Source of the DNA: Sesamum alatum
Taxonomy: Eukaryota > Streptophyta > Magnoliopsida > Lamiales > Pedaliaceae
Length of the DNA stretch: 64,000 bases
Reading direction: 5' to 3'
Assembly: GCA_034509735.1 (NCBI GenBank)
Contig: JACGWO010000011.1
Location: 25,590,979-25,654,978, forward strand
Position numbers and translations under genes: made by a program. This document shows positions 10,924 through 20,780 of this stretch, piece by piece. Each line of letters starts with the position of its first letter. The first letter of the stretch is position 1. Under the pieces are notes generated by a model that worked only from the letters and a program-made list of their open reading frames with translations, was not told where the DNA came from and ran no database searches.

Positions 10924-11203
10924 GGGATAATTATATTTACATCCCTGACCTATAGTTTATTTACATAAATTATTCCTGTCTTTTGCATAATTACAAAAAC
11001 CATTATTGATAGCCAAAAAATAGGGGTAGTTTATGTAATAATATCGATACTTTTGAGTGGTTTAAGTGTAATTTTCTAAAAAAATAGGGGTGGTTTGCGT
11101 AAATGATGTTTACATTCTAGTGAGTGTATGTGTAATTATTCAAAAGGCAAAGGATGATTTGCCATAAACAAACCATAAATTAGGGGTATAAATGTAATTA
11201 TTC
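10924..11203. mobile_element. Mutator-type foldback MITE with ATTTTCATTT duplication
   Basis: Ends are GGGATAATTATATTTACATCC-like and ...TAAATGTAATTATTC. Both sides are flanked by ATTTTCATTT (10914-10923 and 11204-11213), consistent with a 9-bp duplication plus one chance base. The arms carry ACCTATAGTTTATTTAC and CATAAACAAACCATAAATTAG as inverted partners. Confidence 0.75.
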
Positions 11204-11227
11204 ATTTTCATTTTTAAATTCAAGGTT

Positions 11228-11330
11228 TAAAATAGTGATGAAAGTAAAAATATATCTGTTATATATATTCTCATTAAAATAGTGATGAAAGTAAAAATAT
11301 GTCTGTTATATATATATATTCTCATTAAAA
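11228..11330 (+). repeat. Tandem duplication, ~48-bp unit
   Basis: AAAATAGTGATGAAAGTAAA occurs at 11228 and 11276. Each copy is followed by TCTGTTATATAT and TTCTCATTAAAA. The second copy has a longer AT stretch. Nothing else is recognised between 11331 and 12084. Confidence 0.8.
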
Positions 11331-12093
11331 ATAACACTTTCACACTTAAAGAGCAAGCCATAAGAGATACACATATAAACTGTATCTGATTGGATAAAAA
11401 TGACAAGTAATTACTTTCATAATCTTAGGCTATTATCACAAAATCTCTTGCTGTTGGCATGGGACCATGACGTGGTAAACAGGGGTATAAATGTTATCTC
11501 CACAAAGTAGATAAAATATCCCAAAAAATTCAAGGATATCCTAATTTCCCGACTCCCGTTACCATCCTGGATTCTCTCAAAGTCTCTTTTTATAAATAGG
11601 GGTCCAGGTAAGTCACACAAACACATGTATAAAAATGAAGATATACATTTCCCACTAAAAACTAAAAATTGAAAATGAATACACAACCAAACATAACGTT
11701 AGTATCGAAACATGTTCATAAAATTATTTTTAATAAGAATGATGAGCTGAAAATTAGTAAAATTATATTATCAATTTAAATGATAGATATTATAAACCAA
11801 ATGATTATAAAAACTAATATTTATCTGTAGCTGAAATTAAATATATCATAAAGAAAATAACAATGATAATTCAAGCCATACAAAATACTATAATTATAAT
11901 TTCTTTATTAGTTAGATAGCCGTCGGACGTACCCTATTCTCTTTTTTGTAAATAAATTAATAAAGTGATAATTGGGAGTACTAAAATATTAGGTATAAGT
12001 TGTTCATCTCTCCGGTATGAGATAAGTCATACAATGTGGTCGCTATACTTAGATACTTCAAAATGAGTAAAATACTCCAAATTATAATTTTTA

Positions 12094-12520
12094 GGGTAAA
12101 TTACAGTTAGTTCTCCCGAGATTTGACATAATTACAAATACTCTCTTATTATTTGATAAATAATAAATATCCTCCCGAGATTTATGATTTTTAACCAAAA
12201 GCCTGAAATTGACCATTTTGCCCTTAAATTTTATTATTAAAATTTTAGAAAAATCACTCGAGAAAAATTGCATTATTCCTCTTGTGTGTAATAAATTTAA
12301 GAAACCTCTCCTCACGCATTGTAGTCCCAAAATTTTTAAGAATTAAATAAAAAATAATTCAGTGCATAAGGGCATTTTGGTCAGTTTACCCATAAAAATG
12401 GATGGAAATGAGCTATTTATTAGAAGATTACAAACCTCAGGGGGTATTTGTAATTTCTCAAACAACTAGAGGGTATTTATAATTTTGCCAAACTTTAGAG
12501 GAGCTAACTCTAGTTTATCC
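12094..12520. mobile_element. Mutator-type foldback MITE, copy 2
   Basis: Same family as 9224-9647. Ends are GGGTAAATTACAGTTAG and ...AACTCTAGTTTATCC, flanked by the exact duplication TAATTTTTA (12085-12093 and 12521-12529). The centre has TTGCATTATTCCTCTTGTG and CGCATTGTAGTCC, shared with copies 1 and 3. Confidence 0.85.
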
Positions 12521-12529
12521 TAATTTTTA

Positions 12530-13039
12530 CACCTTTACAGGCTTTGTAATTGTGTAAAAAAGATTTTGATCATGCTGATAAGAACCCAACCAACTTTGAC
12601 CCGAGTTTATCTGTGCCTTATCACAACCATGTGGTCAAAATTGCATCAAGATTCACATGAAATTATATAACTTCGTCATACCTATAAGTATAACTTTTGC
12701 TGCATTCGCTTTCCTTATTAGTTTCATCTCTTGACAACTCCATCGACTTAAGTATATATAGGAGGATTATTTTCACGAGTTTTGCCTTGCAAGACCATTT
12801 GAAGCTTATTGGACCTAAATTACTTAACTAAATCCCGATTCATATCAGTCGGACATATGGCTTCGTTCCAATAGACGATACTAAATGATAGTGTTAATTG
12901 GACCATCTTACTCGGGCACTTGCCCACGATATTGTCCGCGCTGTACTAAAGCCTTAGAGATTCTTCCTTAAGGATGCATGCATCTGGTTGGACAATGAAA
13001 ACGTTGGGCTTAACGACACTGAGAAAGAGGTTGTTTGTA
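12530..13039. other. Intergenic DNA, nothing recognised
   Basis: About 500 bases with no repeat boundaries and no convincing gene. A plus-strand stretch at about 12930-13035 is open for ~30 codons apart from one stop, but I do not recognise it. Confidence 0.3.
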
Positions 13040-13960
13040 AAGGCTTGTTTTAAGTGTTTATCAATTTATTATTGAAAAATAAGTTGAAAAAAATAACTTA
13101 GAAAGGAAAGATCCCTATTTTCAGAAAGAAAGGTGTTGACATTCTAAAAAAAGAAAGGTGTTGAAGAATAAAAGAAATCAAAGAAAAAAAAAGGGGATTG
13201 ACTTATCAAAATCAACGTTGATGTAGCGAATTACTAAAATGGCCTTGGCCAATCAATCATAGTCATGTAATAGAGGTAGGTTAGAGATAAAGTAGTACCC
13301 TACCCTTACCTACTTTAATTAGCCTCATATTGCATTACTATAAAAGGGCTAATTGCACTTACACTCCTTTTGAAAATACATAATTACACTTTCCCCAAAG
13401 AAGTTTTGAAATTACACTTACACCCCTTCAAAACTTCTCGTTTACACCTGACCCCTATCCGTTAGAGTTTGAACGGAAAATGTTCACGTCAACAAAAATA
13501 ATTACATAAATTTTCAATTTTTCCCATCATTTAACATTCTCATTTATATTTCTGTACTTATACGAGGATAAATGATATATATATATATATTATATATATG
13601 GAGTGATGTCGAGATTATTACAATTTTTCCTTATAAGTACAAAATTATTACACAAAAATGTTAAATGAAAAGTACAATTGCAAAATTTATGTAATTATTT
13701 TTGTTGAGGTGAACATTTTTCGTCCATACTTTAACTAATGGAGGTTAGGTGTAAACAGAGAATTTTCAGAAGGGGTGTAAGTGTAATTTCAAAACTTTTT
13801 TGAGAGAAAGTGTAATTATGCATTTCTAGAGAGGATCTATTTGTAATTAACCCTACTATAAATACCCAATGCATCATTGAGGGTAGGGGCGAAGAAAAGA
13901 AAATAAAGCTTGTACTATATTATAGTGTAATTATGATAAATTGTACACAGATTAATAAAA
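13040..13960 (+). repeat. LTR remnant of a Tat-like family, interrupted by a MITE
   Basis: The left part (13040-13344) matches 15701-16019: AGAAAGGTGTTGAAGAA, the GGCCTTGGCCAA phrase and TAATTAG. The right part (13854-13960) matches 21304-21420: CTATAAATACCC, GAAGAAAAGAAAA, CTTGTACTATATT and GTGTAATTATG. The two halves are separated by the element at 13345-13853. The plus orientation is set by the TATAAATA box before the R-like region. Outer ends are not sharp. Confidence 0.6.
13345..13853. mobile_element. Mutator-type foldback MITE inside the LTR remnant
   Basis: Ends are AGGGCTAATTGCACTTAC and ...TTTGTAATTAACCC, flanked by the exact 9-bp duplication TACTATAAA (13336-13344 and 13854-13862). 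The arms are long, with AAAACTTCTCGTTTACAC opposite GTGTAAACAGAGAATTTT. It contains a short AT dinucleotide run near 13570. Non-coding. Confidence 0.85.
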
Positions 13961-14897
13961 TGTGCAATGCAGTAGGTATGTGGTCATATTTCCAAACTTC
14001 AACTTTTTGTGAAATGACTTTAGGTTTTTTTCAACCAACCATAAATCACTCCATATGTGCTTATGAAAATCATGCTACTTACAAGATTTTGAGATTGATA
14101 ATAATATTTTTATTATGTTATTCTTGAAGGGACCACAAAGACAAAAAAGGAAGGACAAAATTATGCTATCTTCACCTTGGCTGAATAAAAGAAATTCAAT
14201 AATTATAAAAAATAAAAACAGTCATTTCACAAACACCAATTATTGAAGAAGACAACTACTCACTAAATATTGATAAATATACTGTCTTGATTGGATCCAT
14301 AAAAAGACAACTAATTGAGTTCTCTGTTTAGCTTTTTGAGGATTGTTCGTGGTTGAGTTTCTTACATCTAATTTCGGGCTGCTTTTTCACTTATGACGGC
14401 CTAAAGAAATAGTCACGTGGATTAAGGGCTTAGTTAATTTAAGAGAGATTATTGTTATTCATTATCTTGCTACATAATTCTCGTCCATTCATGAGGCATT
14501 GAAAAAATATATGGTGAAAAAAGAGTTTTTGTAAAAAAAAAATAGAGAATAAATTCTCTTTGTGAATAGTGGAGATGAGGGATGAGGTTAGGAGATTAAT
14601 TAATATGGTTCTATAAATGACTTTGTGATGATGGGTGTGTTTACGTGATTGGACAACACATAATAAAAAAATTATTTTTATTTTAAGGGGATGGTACGAA
14701 GATCGGCTCGACTTTTTATAGTGTATGAAGTGTGACTTGTCTCTTTTTTCGGTTTTATTTTTTCTGTAATTTCACGTTAAATTTTCAAAAGATCGAACTG
14801 CAACACTTGATGTTATTAACATGACGTTTTACATAACTGAGCGAATGCCTTTGTTTATGCATGATAATATGACGACTTTAAATAATTAATGCAAAAG

Positions 14898-14898
<1 letters not shown>
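13961..14898. other. Intergenic AT-rich DNA
   Basis: No gene, repeat boundary or RNA gene recognised. A 64-codon plus-strand frame at 13933-14127 starts inside the LTR remnant and has no recognisable motif. Confidence 0.3.
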
Positions 14899-14928
<30 letters not shown>

Positions 14929-14929
14929 C
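14899..14929. repeat. (AT)n microsatellite
   Basis: Uninterrupted AT dinucleotides of about 30 bases. Similar short AT runs occur near 27116, 29943, 32745, 35652 and 44680. Confidence 0.9.
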
Positions 14930-15008
14930 TTATAGAATGTTCATGGCGACAAACATGCCCCCAAATAGGAGTATTAAACTCAAAATTTTTTAAAAAAAAT
15001 TGTAAAAA

Positions 15009-15246
15009 CTTCCTTGAGGCGCAATGATAGACACCCCTAAACTAATAACATACAAGCTTCCTTGAGTCGTATAATAGAACGCCTAGAGCCAATGACAGTC
15101 AGGCTTCCTTAAGACGCATAGAAGAACGGCTTAAAACTATAACAATCAAGCTTCCTTGAGGTGCATAATAGAATTCCCCGAATCTAATGACAATCAAACT
15201 TCCTTGAAGCGCATAACAGGACGCCCCGAAGCAAGGCATAAATATG
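15009..15246. repeat. 47-48-bp tandem repeat, five copies
   Basis: CTTCCTTGAG (or a close variant) starts copies at 15009, 15057, 15104, 15151 and 15199, so the spacing is 47-48 bp. Each unit continues with a CGCATAA phrase and AACAATCAAG. It lies ~450 bp upstream of the polypurine tract and LTR at 15701. That is where Tat-type elements often carry tandem arrays in their 3' untranslated region. A (TAA)n run follows at 15297-15331. Confidence 0.85.
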
Positions 15247-15295
15247 ACCACTCCTAAGGATTCTTAGACACCAAATAACTACTCTAGTCCAAATA

Positions 15296-15333
<38 letters not shown>

Positions 15334-15700
15334 TACGGTGAGAAAACAAAAAATCCCCATGAACTAATTTTAACTAAACCTTCCATGAATTCTTGAAGTT
15401 CAACCTCAAAATAAGGTTAAAGTAGCGACAAAGTTTATAATCATTAATATAAACCCATACCAAAATTACCATTGTCACACAAACATTATCTTGCCCCCAA
15501 GCAGGCGAGGCTAAACCCTGCGATTGTGCTATTGTCAAAATTGAATTAATGAACGGGCTAACCCATTTTAAAATTATTTTCATGCTTAGCTTTTAAATTT
15601 TTTTTTATCATCGACATCTTAAAACAGAACAACTCTACGAAAGAGCCCGTGATCCAATTTAATTCTAAATCAATTAAAGGATATTCAAGAACTAGGGGGC

Positions 15701-16019
15701 TGTTGATGGAGGAAAAATCAATTTATAAAAGGAAAGGTCGCCATTCCCGAAAAAGAAGGTGTTGAATAAGGAAAAGTTATCATTCTCGAAAAACAAGGTG
15801 TTGAAGAAGGAAAAGTTAACATTCCCAAAAAAGAAAGGTGTTGAAGAAGGAATAAATAAAAAAAAAAAAGAAAAAGAAAAGATTGATTTATCAAATCAAT
15901 GTGGATGTAACAAATTGTTGAAAATGACCTTGGCCAAGTAATTCTAGCCAGGTAATAGGGGTAAAGGTGAGAGATAAAATAGTACTTTACTCTTATATAC
16001 CTTAATTAGTATCAGATTG
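15701..16019 (+). repeat. 3' LTR of an older Tat-like element, left part
   Basis: TGTTGATGGAGG starts directly after a purine tract (GAACTAGGGGGC, 15689-15700), as a 3' LTR would. The sequence matches 13040-13344. It breaks off at GATTG, where the element 16020-21298 inserted, and resumes at 21299. Inside, GGTGTTGAAGAAGGAAAAGTT-like phrases repeat three times. The rest of that older element upstream is not recognisable as coding. Confidence 0.7.
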
Positions 16020-16131
16020 TGATAGGGGTAGTACCCCATATATGTTGAAAAGACATAAATACCCTTAAAAAGAGGTTAAAATTGCATATGGCCTGATGAC
16101 CCGTGTACAACACAGTCGCCGTCTGTGGGAA
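16020..16131 (+). repeat. Truncated 5' LTR joined to the primer-site remnant
   Basis: Bases 16020-16115 match the first ~96 bases of the 3' LTR (20781 on), up to GTACAACACAG. There the sequence jumps to TCGCCGTCTGTGGG, which is the inner part of the primer-site region. All of R, U5 and the TGG start of the primer site are missing. Confidence 0.8.
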
Positions 16132-16160
16132 AACTTTGAGAAGAGCACTTCATATTTGAG

Positions 16161-17227
16161 ATGGAAGGACCATCAGGAGGTGAACAAACACTAGGCGACT
16201 TTAACGAACCCATTTCGCAACCTGGAGAGCAAATTCTTCAGATCACCAGAAACGAATTGCAAAGGATGATCGGCAAAGCTGCTAGGAATGCAACTAGAAA
16301 CGCTATAGTCGAATATGAGGGGCGAACCGCGACCCCGTGTGCGTATGATTCAATGAAACGTCAGTTATTCAAAGGAAAAGAGGTGGAAGGTGCCCCGAAG
16401 GAGGTGACTAGCAAAGGCATGCCTGAGAAAGGCACAAAAATAAAACTTTCGGACGAAGCATCAAGTAAAAAAGGAAAAACCAGGAGAGAGCCGGGGCTAT
16501 CGAGGGCTGAGGTGGAGAACGTGGGTCGCTAAATTGAGAGATTGGGGTTGCAAATTGATGAACTTAAGAGAAAAGGGGAGATCGTGGCGCAAAACAGAAA
16601 CTCACCATTTTCAAACAAAATGTTGATCGAGGTCGTGGATCCCAACTTTCAGATGCCCGATCTACCTAAATACGATGGAACCAAAGACCCACTGGAGCAC
16701 ATCGCATCGCTTGAATTGGAAAGGCCCAAGAATGGTTCACCAACTTGCTGAGTGGGGCGATTGATTCATACAAACAGTTGATTCAGAAATTCACATTCCA
16801 CTTCGCAAGTAAGAAAAAACAGAAGAGGTCGGCCACCTACTTGTTCACCATAAGACAAGAAGAAGAGTCGTTGAAAAGTTTTGTAGGAAGATTCAATAAT
16901 GAGACCTTAGAGGTCCAAAACCTCCGAATTGACATGATGATAAGCATTCTTATACATGGGTTGAAGAAAGGACCGTTTGCATCATCACTTGCAAGGGACC
17001 CACTTGAGGACGTAGAATAGTTGATGAAAATGACACAAAAATACATAGACGAGGAAGCGATAAACGCGATGAAAGATGGTGGATCGGCGAGTAGAGGTCG
17101 CGATGCTGGTCGAGATCGCGGAAGAGACAGACGGATTCTTCAAAGAATGGAATCCCGTGACCCTGAGCAAGAGCAGAGGAAAGAGAGAATGGAGAGATCG
17201 AGAAGCAGGTCAAGGACTAGGGAATGA
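16161..17227 (+). pseudogene. Gypsy gag remnant
   Basis: Frames at 16161-16532, 16542-16751, 16745-17020 and 17021-17227 form one gag split by stops and a frameshift. The first has a polar N-terminus (MEGPSGGEQTLGDFNEP, ITRNELQRMIGKAARNA). Then come LPKYDGTKDPLEHIASLELE, FTFHFASKKKQKRSATYLF, RQEEESLKSFVGRFNNE and GLKKGPFASSLARDP, a Retrotrans_gag core. A basic Arg-rich tail (SRGRDAGRDRGRDRR) follows in place of a clear zinc knuckle. About 20 residues seem deleted after LELE. It is a structural protein of the particle, not expressible as one chain. Confidence 0.75.
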
Positions 17228-17383
17228 TTTCTCAAAAGAGAACATAGAGGAAAAAAGTGACGAGGAATGTGATAACGCTCCTATGAAAGGAGTTGTTCAT
17301 ACAATTGCAGGACCTACTGGAAGAGACCCCACGAGGTCGCGAAAGAGGTATGCCGGAAGCAACTGTTTTGAAAGAGAGATGGT

Positions 17384-18360
17384 TTGAAGGTTGAGCAGAA
17401 AGAGGAGATCACCTCTAGTAGAAATGACTTGTCATTAGAGATGGAGTCGCAGAACTACCCAATGGTGATCAAGATGGACATTGAAAATTTTTTGGTGCAC
17501 AAGGTATTAGTTGACAAGGGTTATGAGCCAAGGAGGAGAACATCGATGGCAGTAGTGTCCACATATCACCTGAAGATGAAGCTCCCAACAAGACATGGAA
17601 TAGTCGAGGTGAGGTACGACCAGAGGGAGACTAGGAAGTGTTACAACCTATCTTGAAAAAGGGTGAAGGTGATGATATAAAGACCAAAAGAAAGATAGTG
17701 ACCGTGCACCCGGTTAAGAAGATGGACATCATAAAGAAGTCTAAACCCAAATGGATAGAACCAGCAGGAGAGCATAAGACGATTCAATTGGTGCAAGAAG
17801 AAGCAAGACGACCAGAATTGGGTCGCGTATGACCTCAAGCTTGGAGACGATGGTGATCGAGCTTCTCAAGGAGAACACAAGTTCGACCAGTTAAAAAGAA
17901 GAAGACGTTTGGGGTCAAGCGGAACAAGATCATCGAGGTGGAGGTGAACAAATTGCTAGAAGCCGGGTATGTGACAGGTGCAATACACCCAGTGATTATC
18001 AAACGTGGTGATTGTGACAAAGGTATCAGGAAAGTGGCGAATGTGCACGGATTTCACGGACTTAAACAAAGTGTGCCCTACCCGTGACCTGAAAGCAACT
18101 TATTGGTAGACTACCGCAGCGTACGCGTTGTTCAGCGGGATGGATGCATACCAAGGATACTACCAAATTTTCATGGTGGAATAAGATAGAGATAAGACGT
18201 CTTTCGTAATCCAAAATGGTATTTACTATTATAATGAAATTTGACGTGAAAAATGCAGGCGTTATCTACAAAAGAATGTACAGGCTGCAGGATCTGGAAG
18301 GAAAAACCTCCGGCGACCGTGGAACATCCATAACTTGGAAGAAATTTTACGCGTAGGCGT
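17384..18360 (+). pseudogene. Gypsy protease-RT remnant fused to the end of integrase
   Basis: The first frame (17384-17656) has NYPMVIKMDIENFLVHKVLVDKGYE. The retropepsin D-S/T-G has become D-K-G, and the residues that should follow are missing. From about 17910 the RT N-terminus appears (KRNKIIEVEVNKLLEAGYV), then pieces of the TDLNK, MDAYQGYYQI and KTSFVIQNGIYYYN blocks in changing frames. After NAGVIYKRMY (near 18281) the sequence jumps to RPWNIHNLEEIL (18316-18352). That matches the last residues of pol in the element at 45327-55931 (PWNMHNLRRFF at 50020-50060). The rest of RT, RNase H and integrase have been deleted. Confidence 0.75.
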
Positions 18361-18369
18361 AGAATGCGA

Positions 18370-19015
18370 CCAGGAAGCTAGATGGTCTGTGAAAGACCAC
18401 TTTTGTGCTAAGTCTCAAGACGCTTTTGGGTGACATGCGACCAGAAAATAGATGGTCTATGAAAGACCACTTTGGTGCTAAGTTTTGAGACGCTTTCGAA
18501 AGACACGCAACCAGAAGACAGATGGTCTAAAAGAGACCACTTTTGGTGCTAAGTCTCAAGACACTTTTGCGTGACATGCGACCATAAAATAGATGGTCAG
18601 TGAAAGACCACTTTGATGCTAAGTTTTGAGACGCTTTCGGAAGACACACGATTAGAAGGCAAATGGTCTGAAAAACACTGCTTTTTGTGCCAAGTTTCAA
18701 GACGCTTCTGGTGACATGCGACCATAAAATAAATGGTCTGTGAAAGACCACTTTGGTGCTAAGTTTTGAGATGCTTTCGGAAGACATGCGATCAGAAGGC
18801 AGATGGTCTGAAAAAGACCACTTTTTGTGCTAAGTCTCAAGACGCTTCGTGGTGATATGCGACCATAAAATAGATGGTCTGAGAAAGACCATCTTGGTGC
18901 TAAGTTTTGAGACGCTTTCGGAAGACACGCGATCAGAAGGTATACGGTCTGAAAAAGACCACTTTTTGTGCTAAGTATCAAGACGCTTGTGGGTGACAGA
19001 CGACCAGAAGATTAG
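18370..19015 (+). repeat. Tandem array 1: ~70-bp units alternating in two versions
   Basis: Nine units start near 18381, 18451, 18521, 18592, 18662, 18732, 18802, 18872 and 18942, a period of 70 bp. Two versions alternate. One has GTGCTAAGTTTTGAGACGC with the loop GTGAA; the other has GTGCTAAGTCTCAAGACGC with the loop GAAAA. Each unit holds the inverted repeat TGGTCT-loop-AGACCA. The true higher-order unit is therefore about 140 bp. ORFs here are artefacts. Confidence 0.9.
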
Positions 19016-19179
19016 TGAAAGATCTAGAATACCAGGATTTGAAAAAGATCCCTTTTGTGATTAGCTCAAACTTTGAAAGTTTTCCAGGTGTAAGAATCTG
19101 TGAAAGATCATTTAAATACAATCGGGCTACTTAATTTCATGTGCGCAGTCGTTCACTCCTGTAGGTACGTGACATCATC

Positions 19180-19945
19180 AAAACGATATGAAAAAAATCG
19201 TCTCAGATCACCTCAAAATGATCTGAAAAAGTTCACCTCAAATGATAGTCTCAAAATGATCTGAAAAAGATCGTCCCAAATGATATGTGAAAGATCGCCT
19301 CAAAACGATCTGAAAAAGATCATCTCAAGTGATCTGTGAAAGATCACCTCAAAAGATAACCTCAAAATGATCTGAAAAAGATCGTCCCAAATGATCTGTG
19401 AAAGATCACCTCAAAACGATCTGAGAAAGATTGTCTCAAGTGATTTGTGAAAGATCACCTCAAAACGATCTGAAAAAGATCAGCTCAAGTGATTTGTGAA
19501 AAATCACCTCAAAACGATCTGAAAAAGATCATCTCAAGTGATCTGTGAAAGATCACCTTAAAAGATAACCTCAAAATGATCTGAAAAAGATCGTCCCAAA
19601 TGATCTGTGAAAGATCACCTCAAAACAATCTGAAAAAGATCGTCTCAAATGATCTGTGAAAGATCAGCTTAAAATGATCTAAAAAAGATCATCTTAAGTG
19701 ATCTGTGAAAGATCACCTCGAAACGATCTGAAAAAGATAACCTCAAAAGATAATCTCAAAACGATATGAAAAATATCGTCTCAAGTGATCTGTGAAAGAT
19801 CACCTTAAAACGATCTAAAAAAGATCGTCTCAAGTGATATCTGAAAGATCATCTCAAAACGATCTGAAAAAGATCACCTCAAAAGATAAATCTCAAAACG
19901 ATCTGAAAAAGATCGTTTCAAGTGATCTATGAAAGATCACCTCAA
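19180..19945 (+). repeat. Tandem array 2: ~49-bp units made of two hairpin half-units
   Basis: The consensus half-units are GTGATCT-GTGAA-AGATCAC-CTCAAA and ACGATCT-GAAAA-AGATCGT-CTCA. They alternate through ~15 copies with some units deleted (for example CTCAAAAGATAAC joints). Each half-unit is a perfect 7-bp inverted repeat with a 5-base loop. The GTGAA/GAAAA alternation is the same as in array 1. A degenerate transition (19016-19180) links the two arrays. Confidence 0.9.
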
Positions 19946-19959
19946 CGATTTGAAAAGTT

Positions 19960-20600
19960 TATGTTCAAGGTCGCGTACCTCCTGCGAGGTCGCGTTATTA
20001 TTTGAAAAGTTTGTTCAAGGTCGCGTACCTCTCGCGAGGTCACATTATTATCTGAAAGATTTATCTTCAAGGTCGCATACCTCCCGTGAGGTCGCGTTAT
20101 TATCTGGAAAAGTTTATCTTCAAGGTCGCGTACCTCCCGCGAGGTCGCGTTATTATCTGAAAAATTTATATTCAAGGTCGCGTACCTCCCGCGAGGTCGC
20201 ATTATTATATGAAAAAATAATATGTTCAAAGGTCGCGTACCTCCCGCGAGGTTGCGTTATTATCTGAAAAATTTATCTTCAAGGTCACGTACCTTCCGTG
20301 AGGTCGCGTTATTAACTGAAATGTTTTCAAGGTCGCGTGTCTCCGCGAGGTCGTTATTAATCAAAAAGATTTGCCTTCAAGAAGGTCGCGTACCTCCCGC
20401 GAGGTCGCATTATTATCTGAAAAAATATTTATCTTCAAGGTCGCGTACCTCCTACGAGGCCGCGTTATTATCTGAAAAGGATATATCTTCAAGAAGGTCG
20501 CGTATCTCCTGTGAGGTCGCGTTATCATTTGAAAAGAGATTTATCTTCAAGAAGGTCGCATACCTCCCATGAGGTCGCGTTATTATCTGAGAAAGGTTTT
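19960..20600 (+). repeat. Tandem array 3: 50-58-bp GC-rich units
   Basis: About 12 units start with AAGGTCGCGTACCTC near 19967, 20017, 20069, 20122, 20174, 20229, 20281, 20329, 20382, 20437, 20494 and 20552. Each has the foldback CGCG-t-ACCTC-CCGC-GAGGT-CGCG, then TTATTATCTGAAAAG and TTATCTTC. The spacer shares ATCTGAAAA with arrays 1 and 2. Long open frames on both strands (19929-20572) come from the repeats and are not genes. Confidence 0.9.
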
Positions 20601-20767
20601 TCAAGTTAAACTCCGCCATGAGAGGTCAAGGTAGAAGGTTTTGGCAAAATGGGCAAATGACTTCCCAAGTTATTAGAAATGGGAAGATCGTCATAGTAGC
20701 AAGAAGACGCGACTGATCACATGATGCCTGTTCAACTTCTTCCAGTGCAATGACTTGCACTATAAGA

Positions 20768-20780
20768 AGTGGGGGACTAA
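20768..20780 (+). other. Polypurine tract of the Tat-like element
   Basis: AGTGGGGGACTAA directly precedes the TG of the 3' LTR at 20781, the position expected for plus-strand priming. Confidence 0.75.

Noticed and set aside
19929..20572. Open frames of 95-116 codons on both strands
   Set aside because: They are produced by the 50-58-bp repeats and read as monotonous RSRTSREVALL-type periods. No domain is present.
18370..20600. Regularly spaced palindromic repeats resembling a CRISPR array
   Set aside because: There are no unique spacers, the genome is a plant, the repeats lie between pol and the 3' LTR of a retrotransposon, and whole units are repeated head to tail.
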